39,317 bases of DNA from Thermofilum sp. (lineage in GTDB: Archaea > Thermoproteota > Thermoprotei > Thermofilales > Thermofilaceae), in NCBI GenBank assembly GCA_020832965.1, contig JAJHRM010000008.1, positions 1 through 39,317 of the forward strand. The letters are read 5' to 3'. Shown piece after piece: positions 16,154 through 25,914 of this stretch. A program made the position numbers and the translations under genes. Every line of letters starts with the position of its first letter. Position 1 is the first letter of the stretch. The notes beneath the pieces are model-generated. The model saw nothing but the letters and a program-made list of their open reading frames with translations, searched no databases and had not been told where the DNA came from.

Positions 16154-18244
16154 CTAGAGTGTTACAACTGTGATGTAACCCGGCCTAGGGGTCATTATTT
16201 CCCCATTATCCAGTAACTTGTCTATAACTTTCTTTACAAATACCTGGTCAATGCCTCTCTTCTCAGCTTCACTAATCACCTCCTCCACCTTTACGGGTTC
16301 GCCGTTGTTTTGCTGCACGAGGTTCTTGATTATATCTATTACCGCCAGCATCTTTTCACGTTGCGACTTCGGCTGTCCGGTCATTATTGTGTCAATGTCT
16401 ATAGTCTTTGTCTGAGTATCAATGCCCACGTTTCTCAAAAAGTATTCCATGAGACCGATGGCTACCTCGGCATCCTTTGCAGTAACAACCTCCCTTAAAT
16501 GCATTCTAGCATGAGCCTCAGATAACCTGATTAATGCCTCTAATTGTCGGGGGGTTATAGCTATCGGAGAGCTTGGATCTTCACTCTTCGACCTCATATT
16601 GACATAGTATTCGACAACCCTGTTTTTTGCCTCAGGCGATAGCTTGGGCCTTATATGCTTCCGCGCATACGCTATGTATTTTTTGAGCAACTGTGCACCC
16701 AGGGTTTTTTCCAGGGAGGAGGGGTAAGTCTCTCCGTGAAAGTCTACTACGTACTGGGCCAGCTCCTTATCTCGCTCAGCGTTGGGTGTATCGCGTACTA
16801 CGAATATTAAGTCAAACCTTGAAAGTATCGTTACTGGCAAATCTATGTTTTCAGATATATTTCTCCCAGGAATGTATCTCCCAAATACCGGGTTTGCTGC
16901 CGCCAGTATTGAAGTACGTGCATTTAGTGTTGCGACTATTCCAGCTTTAGCTATGCTCACCGTTTGCTGCTCCATTGCTTCGTGTATGCTTACCCTATCC
17001 TTTGCCTCCATTTTATCGAATTCATCTATGCATGCAATCCCCCCGTCAGCCAATACCAAGGCACCAGCCTCTAGGTAAAACTCCCCGCTGCTTTTCTCCT
17101 TGACAACTGCAGCCGTCAAACCCGCAGCCGAGGCTCCCTTGCCTGATGTGTAAAGGCCTCTAGGAGCTATAGTCGATACGTACCTCAATAGCTGACTTTT
17201 TGCTGTGCCTGGGTCTCCTATTAAAAGAATGTGTATATCGCCTCTCACCCTAATCCCATCTGGGTAGACTTTGGGAACCCCTCCAAATAATAGAAGTGCG
17301 ATGGCTGTCTTAATTTCCCTGTATCCGTAGATAGACGGCGCTATCGAGTTAACAATTACATCCTCGAGATCGCTCCTCCTGCTCAACTCAAGAATTGTCT
17401 TCTCGTCTTCTGGAGTTATCTCGACATCTAAGTTTTCCTTAGCAAGTACATCTATGTTGTTTGCCTCAAGATACATGTGGAATATTGGGGGAGCATTCTT
17501 CACCAACTTCTTATCCTCCTCCATTTTTAGAAACCCAATAACAGTTGCCCTGTCTCCGGGTCTCACCAGGTCTACTAAGTCTTCCTTTACTAGGACTTCT
17601 ATCGAGCGGGGAAGCTGCCCGGGTGGGAGTTCTTCAGGTTTCTCCTGTAAGACAAATTTCTGCAAGTCTACGAACTTGCTCTTCTCCGGTAAAAGAACGA
17701 ATCCGGAGGACTTCTTTCCATTTTCAGAGCATACGGGGCAAATTGCTGGTTTAACCAAACCTTCTCCTTCTTGAGGAACACGCACCTCAGTTCCACACGT
17801 TTTACATTTAAAAACGCCCTCTATAAGTTCCTGCTTAACAGGAGAGATCTTCGTTACTATACCTTCAACTGCTATGAGCTTGCCTAAGTGTTTTGCCCTT
17901 ATGTCGCGAATCTTTATGTGAATGTTTTCTGGGAGCCTAGCAATCCTAGCATGGACAACCTCCACTTCTTTCGAGTACTCTGGAACTTCAATATTGAGTA
18001 CCTCTAGTATGGCCCTAGAAGCCGCCTCTATGAATTCATATGGGGACTCTAGAAGCGTGTCTGCCAGTTCCTTGTCAAACGACAATAAATCTTCAAAGTC
18101 TATAACAAGAGAAGTGCTGTGCTCTATACTCATTCTGCGAATAGCTTCACGATACTTTTCCCTACCGTTAACTGTGAAGCCTTTGAGGAACTCTGTAATT
18201 CTTTCAACAAGTGGCAAACTTTGAACAACTATTTGACTAGCCAT
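16154..18244 (-). CDS. mcm: Replicative helicase MCM
   Basis: A 696-residue minichromosome maintenance helicase from ATG 18244. The N-terminal part contains a C4 zinc finger C-x2-C-x18-C-x2-C (CKTC ... CPVC) and OB fold. The AAA+ core shows Walker A GDPGTAKSQLL, Walker B CIDEFDKM, sensor region LAAANPVFGRY and the arginine finger SRFDLIF. A C-terminal winged helix (about 630-695) completes a full-length protein. ATG 18244 overlaps the last 8 bases of gins23, implying translational coupling; the upstream in-frame TTG 18262 is less likely. Together with GINS and Cdc45-like factors it forms the archaeal CMG-type helicase. Confidence 0.97.
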   Translation of the reverse strand: MASQIVVQSLPLVERITEFLKGFTVNGREKYREAIRRMSIEHSTSLVIDFEDLLSFDKELADTLLESPYEFIEAASRAILEVLNIEVPEYSKEVEVVHARIARLPENIHIKIRDIRAKHLGKLIAVEGIVTKISPVKQELIEGVFKCKTCGTEVRVPQEGEGLVKPAICPVCSENGKKSSGFVLLPEKSKFVDLQKFVLQEKPEELPPGQLPRSIEVLVKEDLVDLVRPGDRATVIGFLKMEEDKKLVKNAPPIFHMYLEANNIDVLAKENLDVEITPEDEKTILELSRRSDLEDVIVNSIAPSIYGYREIKTAIALLLFGGVPKVYPDGIRVRGDIHILLIGDPGTAKSQLLRYVSTIAPRGLYTSGKGASAAGLTAAVVKEKSSGEFYLEAGALVLADGGIACIDEFDKMEAKDRVSIHEAMEQQTVSIAKAGIVATLNARTSILAAANPVFGRYIPGRNISENIDLPVTILSRFDLIFVVRDTPNAERDKELAQYVVDFHGETYPSSLEKTLGAQLLKKYIAYARKHIRPKLSPEAKNRVVEYYVNMRSKSEDPSSPIAITPRQLEALIRLSEAHARMHLREVVTAKDAEVAIGLMEYFLRNVGIDTQTKTIDIDTIMTGQPKSQREKMLAVIDIIKNLVQQNNGEPVKVEEVISEAEKRGIDQVFVKKVIDKLLDNGEIMTPRPGYITVVTL

Positions 18245-18797
18245 ACTTGTCGTCCAGTACAAACATTTTCATAGACTGGGTCCATTCACTTATAGATTTA
18301 CAGAGTGATACGTAGAGAATCTGCTCCTCCTTAGTCATCGACGACATAACTTCCTTACTTATACCTGGGTGCGATGCAGCCAATTTAACTATTTTTGTGA
18401 GCCGCAACCTTAAGAGGTCGAGGAAAGCTATTCGCATCTTTTCTAGTAAACTTTGAGCTGCCTCATCCCCGGAACTTACCCTTCTCTTGAGCATGTAAAG
18501 GTAAAGCTTAAGCCTTAAGTAGAAATTTTCATCCAGGCTGGAGAGTCCATCAGTTTTCTCTTCCATCCAAGTTTGCTTTCTGACAGATGTGAAGTCCAGT
18601 AATTTTTCTTCATCAAGCTTTACGCTGCCTTTACCCTCAAGCTCCTTAACTACAACAAATGGCAATTTTACCTTTGTCCCCCTTTGGAGCTTTATCTGGA
18701 GACCTCCTGGAAGCTCAACCACGTCGTTTCGGAGTACTATGACATCTACCTCAGCGTCGTAATACAGCAGAGTGCTCGCCAGTATATCAATCATCAT
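18237..18797 (-). CDS. gins23: GINS complex subunit, GINS23 type
   Basis: A 186-residue protein with a beta-rich N-terminal part (IVLRNDVVELPGGLQIKLQRG, about 20-60) followed by a helical domain (ENFYLRLKLYLYMLKRR and a KMRIAFLDLLRLRLTKIVKLA segment). The beta domain before the alpha domain is the order of the Psf2/Psf3 branch, hence GINS23 and not GINS15. The adjoining mcm gene matches the gins23-mcm pairing of Sulfolobus. Sequence similarity in this family is low, so the call rests on domain order and context. It binds and activates MCM. Confidence 0.75.
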   Translation of the reverse strand: MMIDILASTLLYYDAEVDVIVLRNDVVELPGGLQIKLQRGTKVKLPFVVVKELEGKGSVKLDEEKLLDFTSVRKQTWMEEKTDGLSSLDENFYLRLKLYLYMLKRRVSSGDEAAQSLLEKMRIAFLDLLRLRLTKIVKLAASHPGISKEVMSSMTKEEQILYVSLCKSISEWTQSMKMFVLDDKYG

Positions 18798-18908
18798 GTA
18801 TCAGAGACGATATACTTCTTTGAGATTTACTGATAGATAATGCTGAAAGTAAAAACGTAATACAGAAGTGTTCTTATGGTCGTTTACAATAGTTGGCTAT
18901 GTCACTTT

Positions 18909-19148
18909 TTAGCGTGTGCTTATCTTCCTGGCTTCTCTCTCAGTCTCTCTTAGCATAACTATGTCTCCTATTCGAACAGGACCTCTGATGTTTCTCGTTA
19001 AAATCCGTCCTTTGTCCCTGCCCTCTAAAACACGTACCCTTACCTGCGTTACCTCTCCGGTTATACCCGTTCTACCGATAATTTGGACTACTTCTGCAGG
19101 CGTGGCATCACTATATCTGTCAGCTGGTTGTGAGCCGTGCGTACTCAT
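18909..19148 (-). CDS. rps28e: Small-subunit ribosomal protein S28e
   Basis: A 79-residue OB-fold protein. [31 protein letters not shown] spans the family core (read in two parts), ending with [19 protein letters not shown] 19148 is preferred over GTG 19160 since TTTTTATT at about 19173-19180 would start transcription near it. It follows rpl7ae by about 50 bases on the same strand, preserving the common L7Ae-S28e pair. The usual next gene, L24e, is elsewhere. Confidence 0.93.
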   Translation of the reverse strand: MSTHGSQPADRYSDATPAEVVQIIGRTGITGEVTQVRVRVLEGRDKGRILTRNIRGPVRIGDIVMLRETEREARKISTR

Positions 19149-19201
19149 ACGATCGTTCACTAGCTAATAAAGCAATAAAAAGTTTATGCGCTTAACGTTT
19201 C

Positions 19202-19588
19202 TCAGCTTTGCTGCTTAATCTTGATTGTTGAAAGCTCCTTTATGATTTCATTTACGAGACTTGTTGCTTCTCCTGGGTCGATTATGGCTGCTGCGGCAGC
19301 TGCAACATTGATGCCTGCTGCTTTGCCTAGCCTCTCCTTGCTTGGAACATAAATGTATGGAACCTTCTTCTCTTCGCAAAGTAGCGGTAAGTGTGCAACC
19401 ACCTCTGGAGGGTCAACATCGGTAGCAATGAGTACTAGCTGCGCTTGACCCCTCTCGACGGCTTTAGTGGTTTCATTTGTTCCTTTCTTTATTTTTCCTT
19501 TCTCCTTTGCCATCGAAAGTGCCTGGTAAGCCTTTTCAGCAAGCTCTGATGGTACCTCAAACTTTACATAAAACGGTTTTTTCGACAT
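19202..19588 (-). CDS. rpl7ae: Ribosomal protein L7Ae, kink-turn binding protein
   Basis: A 128-residue protein with the [20 protein letters not shown] core, in which the G-T-N-E-x-x-K stretch contacts kink-turn RNA, and [22 protein letters not shown] and LGKAAGI. It is a ribosomal protein and also a core part of C/D and H/ACA sRNPs and of RNase P, which matters because this window holds several C/D sRNA candidates. ATG 19588 gives the family N terminus ([10 protein letters not shown]) and is preceded by GAGGTGA; an in-frame upstream start at 19654 would lie upstream of the TATA-derived start. The leader is about 20 bases. Confidence 0.95.
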   Translation of the reverse strand: MSKKPFYVKFEVPSELAEKAYQALSMAKEKGKIKKGTNETTKAVERGQAQLVLIATDVDPPEVVAHLPLLCEEKKVPYIYVPSKERLGKAAGINVAAAAAAIIDPGEATSLVNEIIKELSTIKIKQQS

Positions 19589-19632
19589 GTCGCTCACCTC
19601 TCGCTCATTCACCCTAGTAGCTAATTGACCAG

Positions 19633-19642
19633 CCTTAAATAC
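19633..19642. promoter_or_regulatory. Single TATA box shared by divergent rpl7ae and m5C methyltransferase genes
   Basis: CCTTAAATAC is the only clear TATA-like sequence in the 78 bases between the divergent starts. Rightward it predicts a start near 19665, next to GTG 19667. Leftward (GTATTTAAGG) it predicts about 19610, leaving a leader with the GAGGTGA site for L7Ae. Confidence 0.5.
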
Positions 19643-19666
19643 TTTTTTGGTCACTTATCATCCATA

Positions 19667-20815
19667 GTGGCCGCCATAGTGCTTAAGGAGGACATCATCA
19701 CTTACCTTGCAAGATACCTAGGCATGAAGTATGTTACGAAAATGCTAGAAAGTACAATGACCCCTGGCACCCGTTACTTTCTCCGCGCAAACACCCTGAA
19801 GATAAGGCCTGAAGAGTTACTATGTGAGTTACGCGAGCAGGGAGTTAAAATTTATCAACATAGCTATGTTCCAGAAGCGCTCTATGTACCCGTTGAGGGT
19901 CCATTTGCCATTAGGAGGCTCGACAAAATCGTTTACGTGGATAAGAGGACGGCTGAAAGCGTATACATGGGTGCCAATGTTTTCGCTCCTGGCATATACA
20001 AAATCGAAGAAGCAGAAAAAGGTGATCTTGTCTCGGTCGTCTCGCCTAATGGCATCCCCGTGGCTGAAGGTATACTAGAAATGGCCCCCGACGAGATATT
20101 TTCTAAAAGAAGAGGACTAGCCGTTAGAACCGTCAGATCCGTTTATAAGGCACAATCATTTCGGGATACGCCCCATTTTTATGCAGGATACATTTACCAC
20201 CAGTCACTGCCATCGATGGTTGCAGTTAGACTGCTCAACCCACAGCCAGGTGAAACAATATTGGATATGTGTGCAAGCCCTGGCGGCAAGTCTACTCATG
20301 CAGCACAATTAATGCAGAATACCGGAGAAATAATCGCCGTTGACCGGTCAAAGTCTAAGGTATACATCATCGAGGAAAACGCCAAAAGACTCGGCATAAA
20401 CATTATTAAAGGGATAGTGCATGATGGCAGGTACGTTTCAGAGGTACTCGACAAGGAGAGTGTAGATGCAGTTATACTTGATCCGCCATGCAGCGCTCTG
20501 GGCGTCAGGCCTAAGCTTTATTATAACCGGTCTTTCAAAGACATAGTTAAGCTTGCAAACTACCAAAGACAGTTTCTAAGGGAGGCGGTTAAAGTTCTTC
20601 GTAGGGGTGGCAGGCTACTATTTACTACTTGCACCATCTCACCACTGGAAAACGAGCTTAACGTCCTCTATGCTTCCGCCGAGTTAGGGTTAAAACCCTT
20701 GCCGATATTTTTCCCGGGAGTCAAGTCATCGCTCCTAGGAACCCAGGGTTTACAGTTTGACCCATGTTTGCATGATACACCTGGATTTTTTATAAGCCTC
20801 CTCGTGAAAAAATGA
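19667..20815 (+). CDS. NOL1/NOP2/Sun family RNA m5C methyltransferase with PUA domain
   Basis: A 382-residue enzyme. An N-terminal helical segment is followed by a PUA domain (about 75-155: YVDKRTAESVYMGANVFAPG, GDLVSVVSPNGIPVAEG), then the SAM-binding core with LDMCASPGGKSTH, AVDRSKSK, the DPPCSALGVRP motif IV Cys and the TTCTISPLENE motif VI Cys, the two catalytic cysteines. The PUA arrangement is like NSUN6, which methylates tRNA, so a tRNA target is likely. The start is GTG 19667: the frame opens upstream at 19625 but the TATA box lies inside that extension. Confidence 0.9.
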   Translation: MAAIVLKEDIITYLARYLGMKYVTKMLESTMTPGTRYFLRANTLKIRPEELLCELREQGVKIYQHSYVPEALYVPVEGPFAIRRLDKIVYVDKRTAESVYMGANVFAPGIYKIEEAEKGDLVSVVSPNGIPVAEGILEMAPDEIFSKRRGLAVRTVRSVYKAQSFRDTPHFYAGYIYHQSLPSMVAVRLLNPQPGETILDMCASPGGKSTHAAQLMQNTGEIIAVDRSKSKVYIIEENAKRLGINIIKGIVHDGRYVSEVLDKESVDAVILDPPCSALGVRPKLYYNRSFKDIVKLANYQRQFLREAVKVLRRGGRLLFTTCTISPLENELNVLYASAELGLKPLPIFFPGVKSSLLGTQGLQFDPCLHDTPGFFISLLVKK

Positions 20816-21012
20816 TTATTGGCGCATAAGCGCTAAGGGGATACGAAGCAAATCCCCAACGACATCAATACTTTCTTTTCGTGCACTCTCAAGTCCATTT
20901 TCAGCTCCACACTCATGCGGGCATAGCGCGTGTGCGCTGAAGCCTTGGTGCACACCATACACGCTAAAAAGCTTAAATAAGTGGTCGAATGTTCTTAGAA
21001 CAGGTGAGCTGG

Positions 21013-21726
21013 ATGTTCCCTGCTGCTCCTATGGCAGGATACGATAGGGCTATAACGATCTTTAGCCCTGAGGGTAGACTTTACCAGGTCGAGTACGCAT
21101 TTGAAGCCGTTAAGAGGGGGATGACGGCGCTGGGAGTGAAGGCTATGGACGGGGTTGTACTTGCAGTTGAGAAAAGAAGTTCTTCTCCACTAATTGAAGG
21201 CACTGAAAAAATCAAGAAAATAGATGCACATGTGGGCGTCGCTTTTGCGGGTTTATTTGGAGATGCACGCGTATTAATTGATCAAGCCAGAATATACGCT
21301 CAGTCCCATAGGCTTGTTTACGGCGAACCCATACCCATTGAGTTGCTGGTCAAAAGAATATGTGACATAAAGCAGGTTTATACGCAACACGGGGGGGTAA
21401 GGCCTTTCGGTGTTGCATTTCTGTTCGCGGGTGTAGATAGGGCTGGCCCCCATCTCGTTCAGACAGATCCTGGGGGAACTTATCTCAGGTGTAAGGCCAG
21501 AGCAATAGGCGTAGGTGCCCAGAAAGCTCTTGATGTTTTCTTAAAGGATTACAGAGACGATATAAAGGTTGACGACGCGCTGCGCCTGGCTCTTAGGGCA
21601 TTAAAAGAGGCGATGGAGGAGGGTTTTTCTCCAGAGAATATCGAATTAGCCAGGATAGACGTTTACACTAAGGACTTCAAAATACTTAGCACTGAAGAGG
21701 TCAGCAAGCTAATAGGCCAGCTTTAG
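21013..21726 (+). CDS. psmA: Proteasome subunit alpha
   Basis: A 237-residue alpha subunit of the 20S core. YDRAITIFSPEGRLYQVEYAFEA is the family signature (N-terminal helix and first strand), followed by GTEKIKKID, AGLFGDARVLIDQAR and RPFGVAFLFAGVD. Alpha subunits form the outer gate rings and are not catalytic. ATG 21013 is chosen over ATG 20989: the TATA box (20972-20979) is only about ten bases from the latter, and AGGTGAG precedes the former. It heads the conserved archaeal proteasome-exosome cluster. No beta subunit is in the window. Confidence 0.96.
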   Translation: MFPAAPMAGYDRAITIFSPEGRLYQVEYAFEAVKRGMTALGVKAMDGVVLAVEKRSSSPLIEGTEKIKKIDAHVGVAFAGLFGDARVLIDQARIYAQSHRLVYGEPIPIELLVKRICDIKQVYTQHGGVRPFGVAFLFAGVDRAGPHLVQTDPGGTYLRCKARAIGVGAQKALDVFLKDYRDDIKVDDALRLALRALKEAMEEGFSPENIELARIDVYTKDFKILSTEEVSKLIGQL

Positions 21727-21804
21727 CCCCCGACCCGGGCATAGACTTAACGTTCTACGGTTTTTTTAAATAGTTGTTCTGAATAAATACTTTCAGGAGG
21801 AAGC

Positions 21805-22512
21805 ATGTCAGGCAAGAGAAAACTGAGCATAGCCAGACTAGAGAGGGGAGGAAAACGATACGAAATCTATGTGGATGTTGAAAAGGCATGGATGTTTAGA
21901 AGCGGGGAGAATGTTAGCATCAAGGAGATACTTGAGGGAGAATTCGTCTACTACGATGCTAGTAAAGGGCTTAAGGCTTCGGAGATCGAGCTTAAGAGGG
22001 TATTCGGAACCTCGGACATTTATGCCGTCGCCGAGACGATTCTCAAAAAGGGAGAACTCCTTCTCACTACAGAGCAGAGAAGAGAGCTGATCGAGCAGAA
22101 AAAGAGGCAAATAATTGACGCATTATCGAGAAATGCAGTTGATCCGAGAACAAACGCGCCCATACCTGCTAAAAGGATAGAGCTCGCACTCGAGGAAGCG
22201 AAAGTCGGTATTGATCCTTTCAAGCCTGTTGAGCAGCAGCTTCCAGAGGTGGTTAAAGCTCTGAGAGTGATCCTACCAATGAAGATTATGCGTGCAATTA
22301 TGGCTGTCCACATACCTGCAGCCTACGTTGGTAAAGCCTATAGCGCAGTTGGGAAAATGGGTAAGATCCTAAGGGAAAATTACCTGAGCGATGGATCACT
22401 GCAGCTAGAGATCGAAATACCAGCGGGCATGCAGACATCACTTATCGAGAAGGTTGCCTCCCTAACTAGAGGAAGTGGAGAAGTTAAGCTTCTTAAAACT
22501 GAGGGCGTATGA
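21805..22512 (+). CDS. sdo1: Ribosome maturation protein SBDS/SDO1
   Basis: A 235-residue protein of three domains: the FYSH domain (1-90, [20 protein letters not shown]), a helical domain (about 95-165, [17 protein letters not shown] and [17 protein letters not shown]) and a ferredoxin-like domain (168-235). It promotes release of the anti-association factor aIF6 from the large subunit. Its place between psmA and rrp4 is conserved in archaea. A T-rich TATA-like stretch (about 21760-21775) suggests an additional promoter; AGGAGG precedes ATG 21805. Confidence 0.96.
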   Translation: MSGKRKLSIARLERGGKRYEIYVDVEKAWMFRSGENVSIKEILEGEFVYYDASKGLKASEIELKRVFGTSDIYAVAETILKKGELLLTTEQRRELIEQKKRQIIDALSRNAVDPRTNAPIPAKRIELALEEAKVGIDPFKPVEQQLPEVVKALRVILPMKIMRAIMAVHIPAAYVGKAYSAVGKMGKILRENYLSDGSLQLEIEIPAGMQTSLIEKVASLTRGSGEVKLLKTEGV

Positions 22513-22521
22513 GGTGTCTTA

Positions 22522-23220
22522 ATGCAAATATACGTGAAGGATAGGCAAATAGTAATTCCGGGAGAGGCTATCGGTGAACAGGGTAAAATAAGAATTGAGG
22601 GGCAAGTTTTCAAGGTGGGCAAGAAATTTTACTCGAAAGTCCTGGGAGTGGTTACTCTGAATGAAGATGCTAAGATACTAAAGGTAATACCTTTGAAGGG
22701 AAAGTACTTCCCAGTCGAGGGCCACATAGTCGTTGGAAAAATTATCGATGTAGGCTTTACGAGCTGGGATGTGGACATAAATTCTCCATATACAGCTGTG
22801 CTGCCCGTTTCCGAGGTTACAAGCAAGCCCGTAACCATATCAAGAACAGATTTATCGAAAATTCTTGACGTGGGCGACTTAATCCTAGCAAAAGTAATTT
22901 CCTTCGATTTAAGCAAGGACCCTCTGCTTACAATCAAGGAATCAAAGCTTGGAAAAATACCCAGGGGCGTTCTCGTCGAAATACCCCCGCAAAAGATACC
23001 CAGACTCATTGGGAAAAAAGGCTCAATGATTTCATTGATAAAGGATTCCCTTGGCATCGAAGTAATCGTTGGTCAAAACGGAAGGATAGTTATCGTGGGT
23101 GATGACCCGTATAGGGTTGAGCTTGCGGTATTAGCGATAAGGAAGGTTGAGACAGAGGCACATACAGCTGGTTTAACGGACCGTGTAAGAAAATTTTTAG
23201 AGGAGAGGTTGAGAGCATGA
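22522..23220 (+). CDS. rrp4: Exosome cap subunit Rrp4
   Basis: A 232-residue RNA-binding subunit with an N-terminal beta domain (1-60), an S1 domain (about 65-140, [20 protein letters not shown]) and a KH domain (about 150-225, [19 protein letters not shown] with the GKKG loop). It caps the Rrp41-Rrp42 ring and feeds RNA to it. It starts 9 bases after sdo1. Its last 4 bases overlap the rrp41 start (ATGA). Confidence 0.96.
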   Translation: MQIYVKDRQIVIPGEAIGEQGKIRIEGQVFKVGKKFYSKVLGVVTLNEDAKILKVIPLKGKYFPVEGHIVVGKIIDVGFTSWDVDINSPYTAVLPVSEVTSKPVTISRTDLSKILDVGDLILAKVISFDLSKDPLLTIKESKLGKIPRGVLVEIPPQKIPRLIGKKGSMISLIKDSLGIEVIVGQNGRIVIVGDDPYRVELAVLAIRKVETEAHTAGLTDRVRKFLEERLRA

Positions 23221-23951
23221 GGAAGTGTCCTCCCGAAAGGTTGATTGACGAGAATGGCAGAAGAGTGGATGGCCGCCTACCCGATGAGATGCGGGCACTG
23301 AGGATCGAGGCCGGGGTTTTGAGGAATGCAGACGGTTCTGCTTACGTTGAGCTGGGCAATAACAAGGTGATCGCCGCGGTTTATGGACCAAGGGAAGTTA
23401 TACCAAGGCACGACGCGCTTCCTGACCGAGCGGTTTTGAGATGCAAGTATACGATGTTGCCTTTCTCCGTGGAAGAGAGGAAAAGCCCTCAACCTTCTAG
23501 GCGCGAAATAGAATTATCTAAAGTCATAAGAGAGGCTCTCGCACCCGCCATCTTCCTGTCCGAGTATCCTAGAACAGCCATTGAAGTGTACATTCACATA
23601 CTTGAGGCTGATGGAGGAACGAGGACCGCAAGCATTACCGCAGGCGCAGTAGCGCTAGCAGACGCTGGTATAGCGATGAAGGATCTCGTAGCCGCCATAG
23701 CTGTTGGAAAAATTGGAGACCTATTAGTTCTAGACATAAATGGTGTTGAAGACCGATACGGTGACGGTGATATGCCAATAGCAATGATGCCTAGCAGGGG
23801 AGAGATAACCCTACTACAGGCAGACGGCGTGTTTACGCCTCAAGAGCTCGAGGACGCTCTAGCATTGGCGCAAAAAGCTATTCAAAAGATTTATGCTGAA
23901 CAGATCCGTGCACTGAAATCAAAGTACGAAGCCGTAAAGGAGGGTGAATAG
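23217..23951 (+). CDS. rrp41: Exosome catalytic subunit Rrp41
   Basis: A 244-residue RNase PH-fold subunit that degrades or tails RNA phosphorolytically. [18 protein letters not shown] opens the fold; the active-site acidic residues lie in [20 protein letters not shown], and basic residues for RNA binding in [16 protein letters not shown]. It overlaps rrp4 by 4 bases and is followed by rrp42 after 2 bases, so the trio is translationally coupled. Confidence 0.97.
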   Translation: MRKCPPERLIDENGRRVDGRLPDEMRALRIEAGVLRNADGSAYVELGNNKVIAAVYGPREVIPRHDALPDRAVLRCKYTMLPFSVEERKSPQPSRREIELSKVIREALAPAIFLSEYPRTAIEVYIHILEADGGTRTASITAGAVALADAGIAMKDLVAAIAVGKIGDLLVLDINGVEDRYGDGDMPIAMMPSRGEITLLQADGVFTPQELEDALALAQKAIQKIYAEQIRALKSKYEAVKEGE

Positions 23952-23953
23952 AC

Positions 23954-24772
23954 GTGTCCGATGAAAGAGTATATTTACCATCGATTAAAAAAGACATTAT
24001 TCTCACGATGCTCGCGAAGGGCGAAAGACTTGATGGAAGACGCTTTGATCAGTACCGGGATATAAAACTTGAAAAGGGCATTGTAAAAAAGGCGGACGGC
24101 TCTGCGCGTGTATTTTTAGGCTCGACACAGGTAATTGCAGGCGTAAAGTTGTCAGTTGGTAATCCATTCCCAGATGCGCCGAATGAGGGGGTACAAATAG
24201 TCAACGCGGAATTATCCCCACTTGCTTCTCCCTTCTTTAAGTGGGGCCCCCCGGGAGAGGAGGACATCGAACTGGCCAGGGTTATTGACAGAGGCTTTAG
24301 GAGTGCGCGAATGGTGGATCTTTCAAGGCTGGTTATAATTCCGGGACTCAGGGCCTGGACACTCTATGTAGACATATACCCCCTGGATCATGGTGGAAAC
24401 CTTATAGACGCCGCTGGTCTTGCTGCTTTGCTCGCCCTTTTAGATACGAAGGTTCCTAAGACGGCGGTAGAGGACGGGAAAGTGGCTATCCTGGACGAAA
24501 GGGATCCATTGCCAATAACATCACTCGTAACTTACGTTACAATAGCGAAAATCGGTGAGTACTTGATACTGGACCCTAGTCTCGAGGAGGAACTTACAGC
24601 TGATGCAAAACTTACCTTCGGCATAACGAAAAGTGGACAAATATGCGCAATACAAAAAAGCGGCGAGGGTTCTTTTAAGCCAGACGAAGTAGTCAAAGCA
24701 AGAGACTTGGCCCTAAACGCGTCGAAACAGTTATTTGACGCGGTCGAGAAAATTCTTAGCAGGCAAGAATAG
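23954..24772 (+). CDS. rrp42: Exosome subunit Rrp42
   Basis: A 272-residue RNase PH-fold partner of Rrp41. KGERLDGRRFDQYRDIKLEKG and GSTQVIAGVKLSVGNPFPD are typical. The acidic catalytic cluster of Rrp41 is not conserved here (ERDPLPITSLVTYVTIAK), as in other Rrp42 proteins, which structure the active ring. GTG 23954 is the start, two bases after the rrp41 stop, with AAGGAGGTGA just upstream inside rrp41. Confidence 0.96.
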   Translation: MSDERVYLPSIKKDIILTMLAKGERLDGRRFDQYRDIKLEKGIVKKADGSARVFLGSTQVIAGVKLSVGNPFPDAPNEGVQIVNAELSPLASPFFKWGPPGEEDIELARVIDRGFRSARMVDLSRLVIIPGLRAWTLYVDIYPLDHGGNLIDAAGLAALLALLDTKVPKTAVEDGKVAILDERDPLPITSLVTYVTIAKIGEYLILDPSLEEELTADAKLTFGITKSGQICAIQKSGEGSFKPDEVVKARDLALNASKQLFDAVEKILSRQE

Positions 24773-24837
24773 GATAGTGGCGATGAGGGCGACGCTAAGT
24801 TTATATTTAATGTCTAAAGTGTTCCCCGGTGCAAATA

Positions 24838-25110
24838 ATGGGTAAACATACGAAGGTTGTTGGTCCCGCGGGGCGGTTTGGATCACGTTACGGCTCAACT
24901 CTTAGAAAGAAAGTTGCCGCTATTGAGGCTAAGATGAAGAGCAAGCATAAATGTCCCAGGTGCCAAGCTGTCGGGACTGTTAGGCGGCTCAGCATCGGTG
25001 TATGGTACTGCAGGAAATGCGGCTACAAGTTTGCTGGAGGCGCGTGGCTACCCAAAACCGAGGCTGGGAAGACATTTACACCCGAAGAACTAAAACAAAT
25101 GGGTCTCTAG
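24838..25110 (+). CDS. rpl37ae: Large-subunit ribosomal protein L37Ae
   Basis: A 90-residue zinc-ribbon ribosomal protein: [20 protein letters not shown] at the N terminus, then [13 protein letters not shown] and [15 protein letters not shown] with two CxxC pairs. ATG 24838 gives the family start; the TATA box (about 24799-24809) leaves a leader of under 10 bases, ruling out the GTG at 24829 as less likely. The last 21 bases overlap the convergent ksgA gene. In many archaea rpoP follows here, but it does not in this genome. Confidence 0.95.
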   Translation: MGKHTKVVGPAGRFGSRYGSTLRKKVAAIEAKMKSKHKCPRCQAVGTVRRLSIGVWYCRKCGYKFAGGAWLPKTEAGKTFTPEELKQMGL

Positions 25111-25914
25111 CACGTGCTCTGAAAATATTCTCGCTAAACAGGATACTTCTCTAGGTGTAAGCTCCCTAACCCTTTTCTCGCTAGAGACATTACACCTGTC
25201 CAGTAGTTCTTCGGCTTCTCTCCGATCCACGAGTAGTCCATGTTCAAGCGCCTTTACTATCTTCCTGTTTATGTAAGGAAAAACCCTCCTGGTAAATTCC
25301 TCAACAGTCCTTATCTCAGCAAAATTCCTGTCACTCCTCGGCACCAATCTCAAAAAGGATGTATACACCTTCGGCCTCGGGTAGAAGGAATAAGGCGAAA
25401 CATCAAACAATTTCTCCACGTTATAGCATAACTGCGCAATCACACTTAACCTACCGTAATCCCTCGTGCCTTCCCTTGCAAGCACACGCTGCGCAACTTC
25501 TCTCTGAACACCGAGAAAAGCTTCCACTAGGCCCGCATCATAACACAGCTTGACTATCAAAACCGAGGAAATATTAAAAGGAGTATTCGACACGACAACG
25601 TGCCTCGATAGGCTGTTTTCGAAACAGGTAGCATCACAAAGCACAAGGTCCACATTAATAATCCTCCGCCTCGCCAGTTCTTTCTTTAAGAAATCCAAGA
25701 AAACCTCATCAACGTCACAGCCATAAACATACTCCGCTTTTCCAGCCATGTACAGCGTCAAACTACCCACACCGCTCCCAACTTCGTATACAACCTTTCC
25801 CTCAACCAAAGACGCGACCTTCTCAGCTACCAAGTCATCGACTAAAAAATGCTGGCCCAAATGCTTCTTCGCCTTAAGAGCCCCAAGCAAACTATGCACA
25901 TAGCCCCTAAGCAT
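25090..25914 (-). CDS. ksgA: rRNA adenine dimethyltransferase KsgA/Dim1
   Basis: A 274-residue enzyme that dimethylates the two adjacent adenines near the 3' end of 16S r[21 protein letters not shown] opens the SAM domain, then motif [15 protein letters not shown], motif II acidic CDVDE and the catalytic NTPFNIS (N-x-P-F/Y type). A helical C-terminal domain follows ([14 protein letters not shown] onward). GGGTGGAGG lies upstream of ATG 25914. The gene converges on rpl37ae, sharing 21 bases. Confidence 0.95.
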   Translation of the reverse strand: MLRGYVHSLLGALKAKKHLGQHFLVDDLVAEKVASLVEGKVVYEVGSGVGSLTLYMAGKAEYVYGCDVDEVFLDFLKKELARRRIINVDLVLCDATCFENSLSRHVVVSNTPFNISSVLIVKLCYDAGLVEAFLGVQREVAQRVLAREGTRDYGRLSVIAQLCYNVEKLFDVSPYSFYPRPKVYTSFLRLVPRSDRNFAEIRTVEEFTRRVFPYINRKIVKALEHGLLVDRREAEELLDRCNVSSEKRVRELTPREVSCLARIFSEHVLETHLF

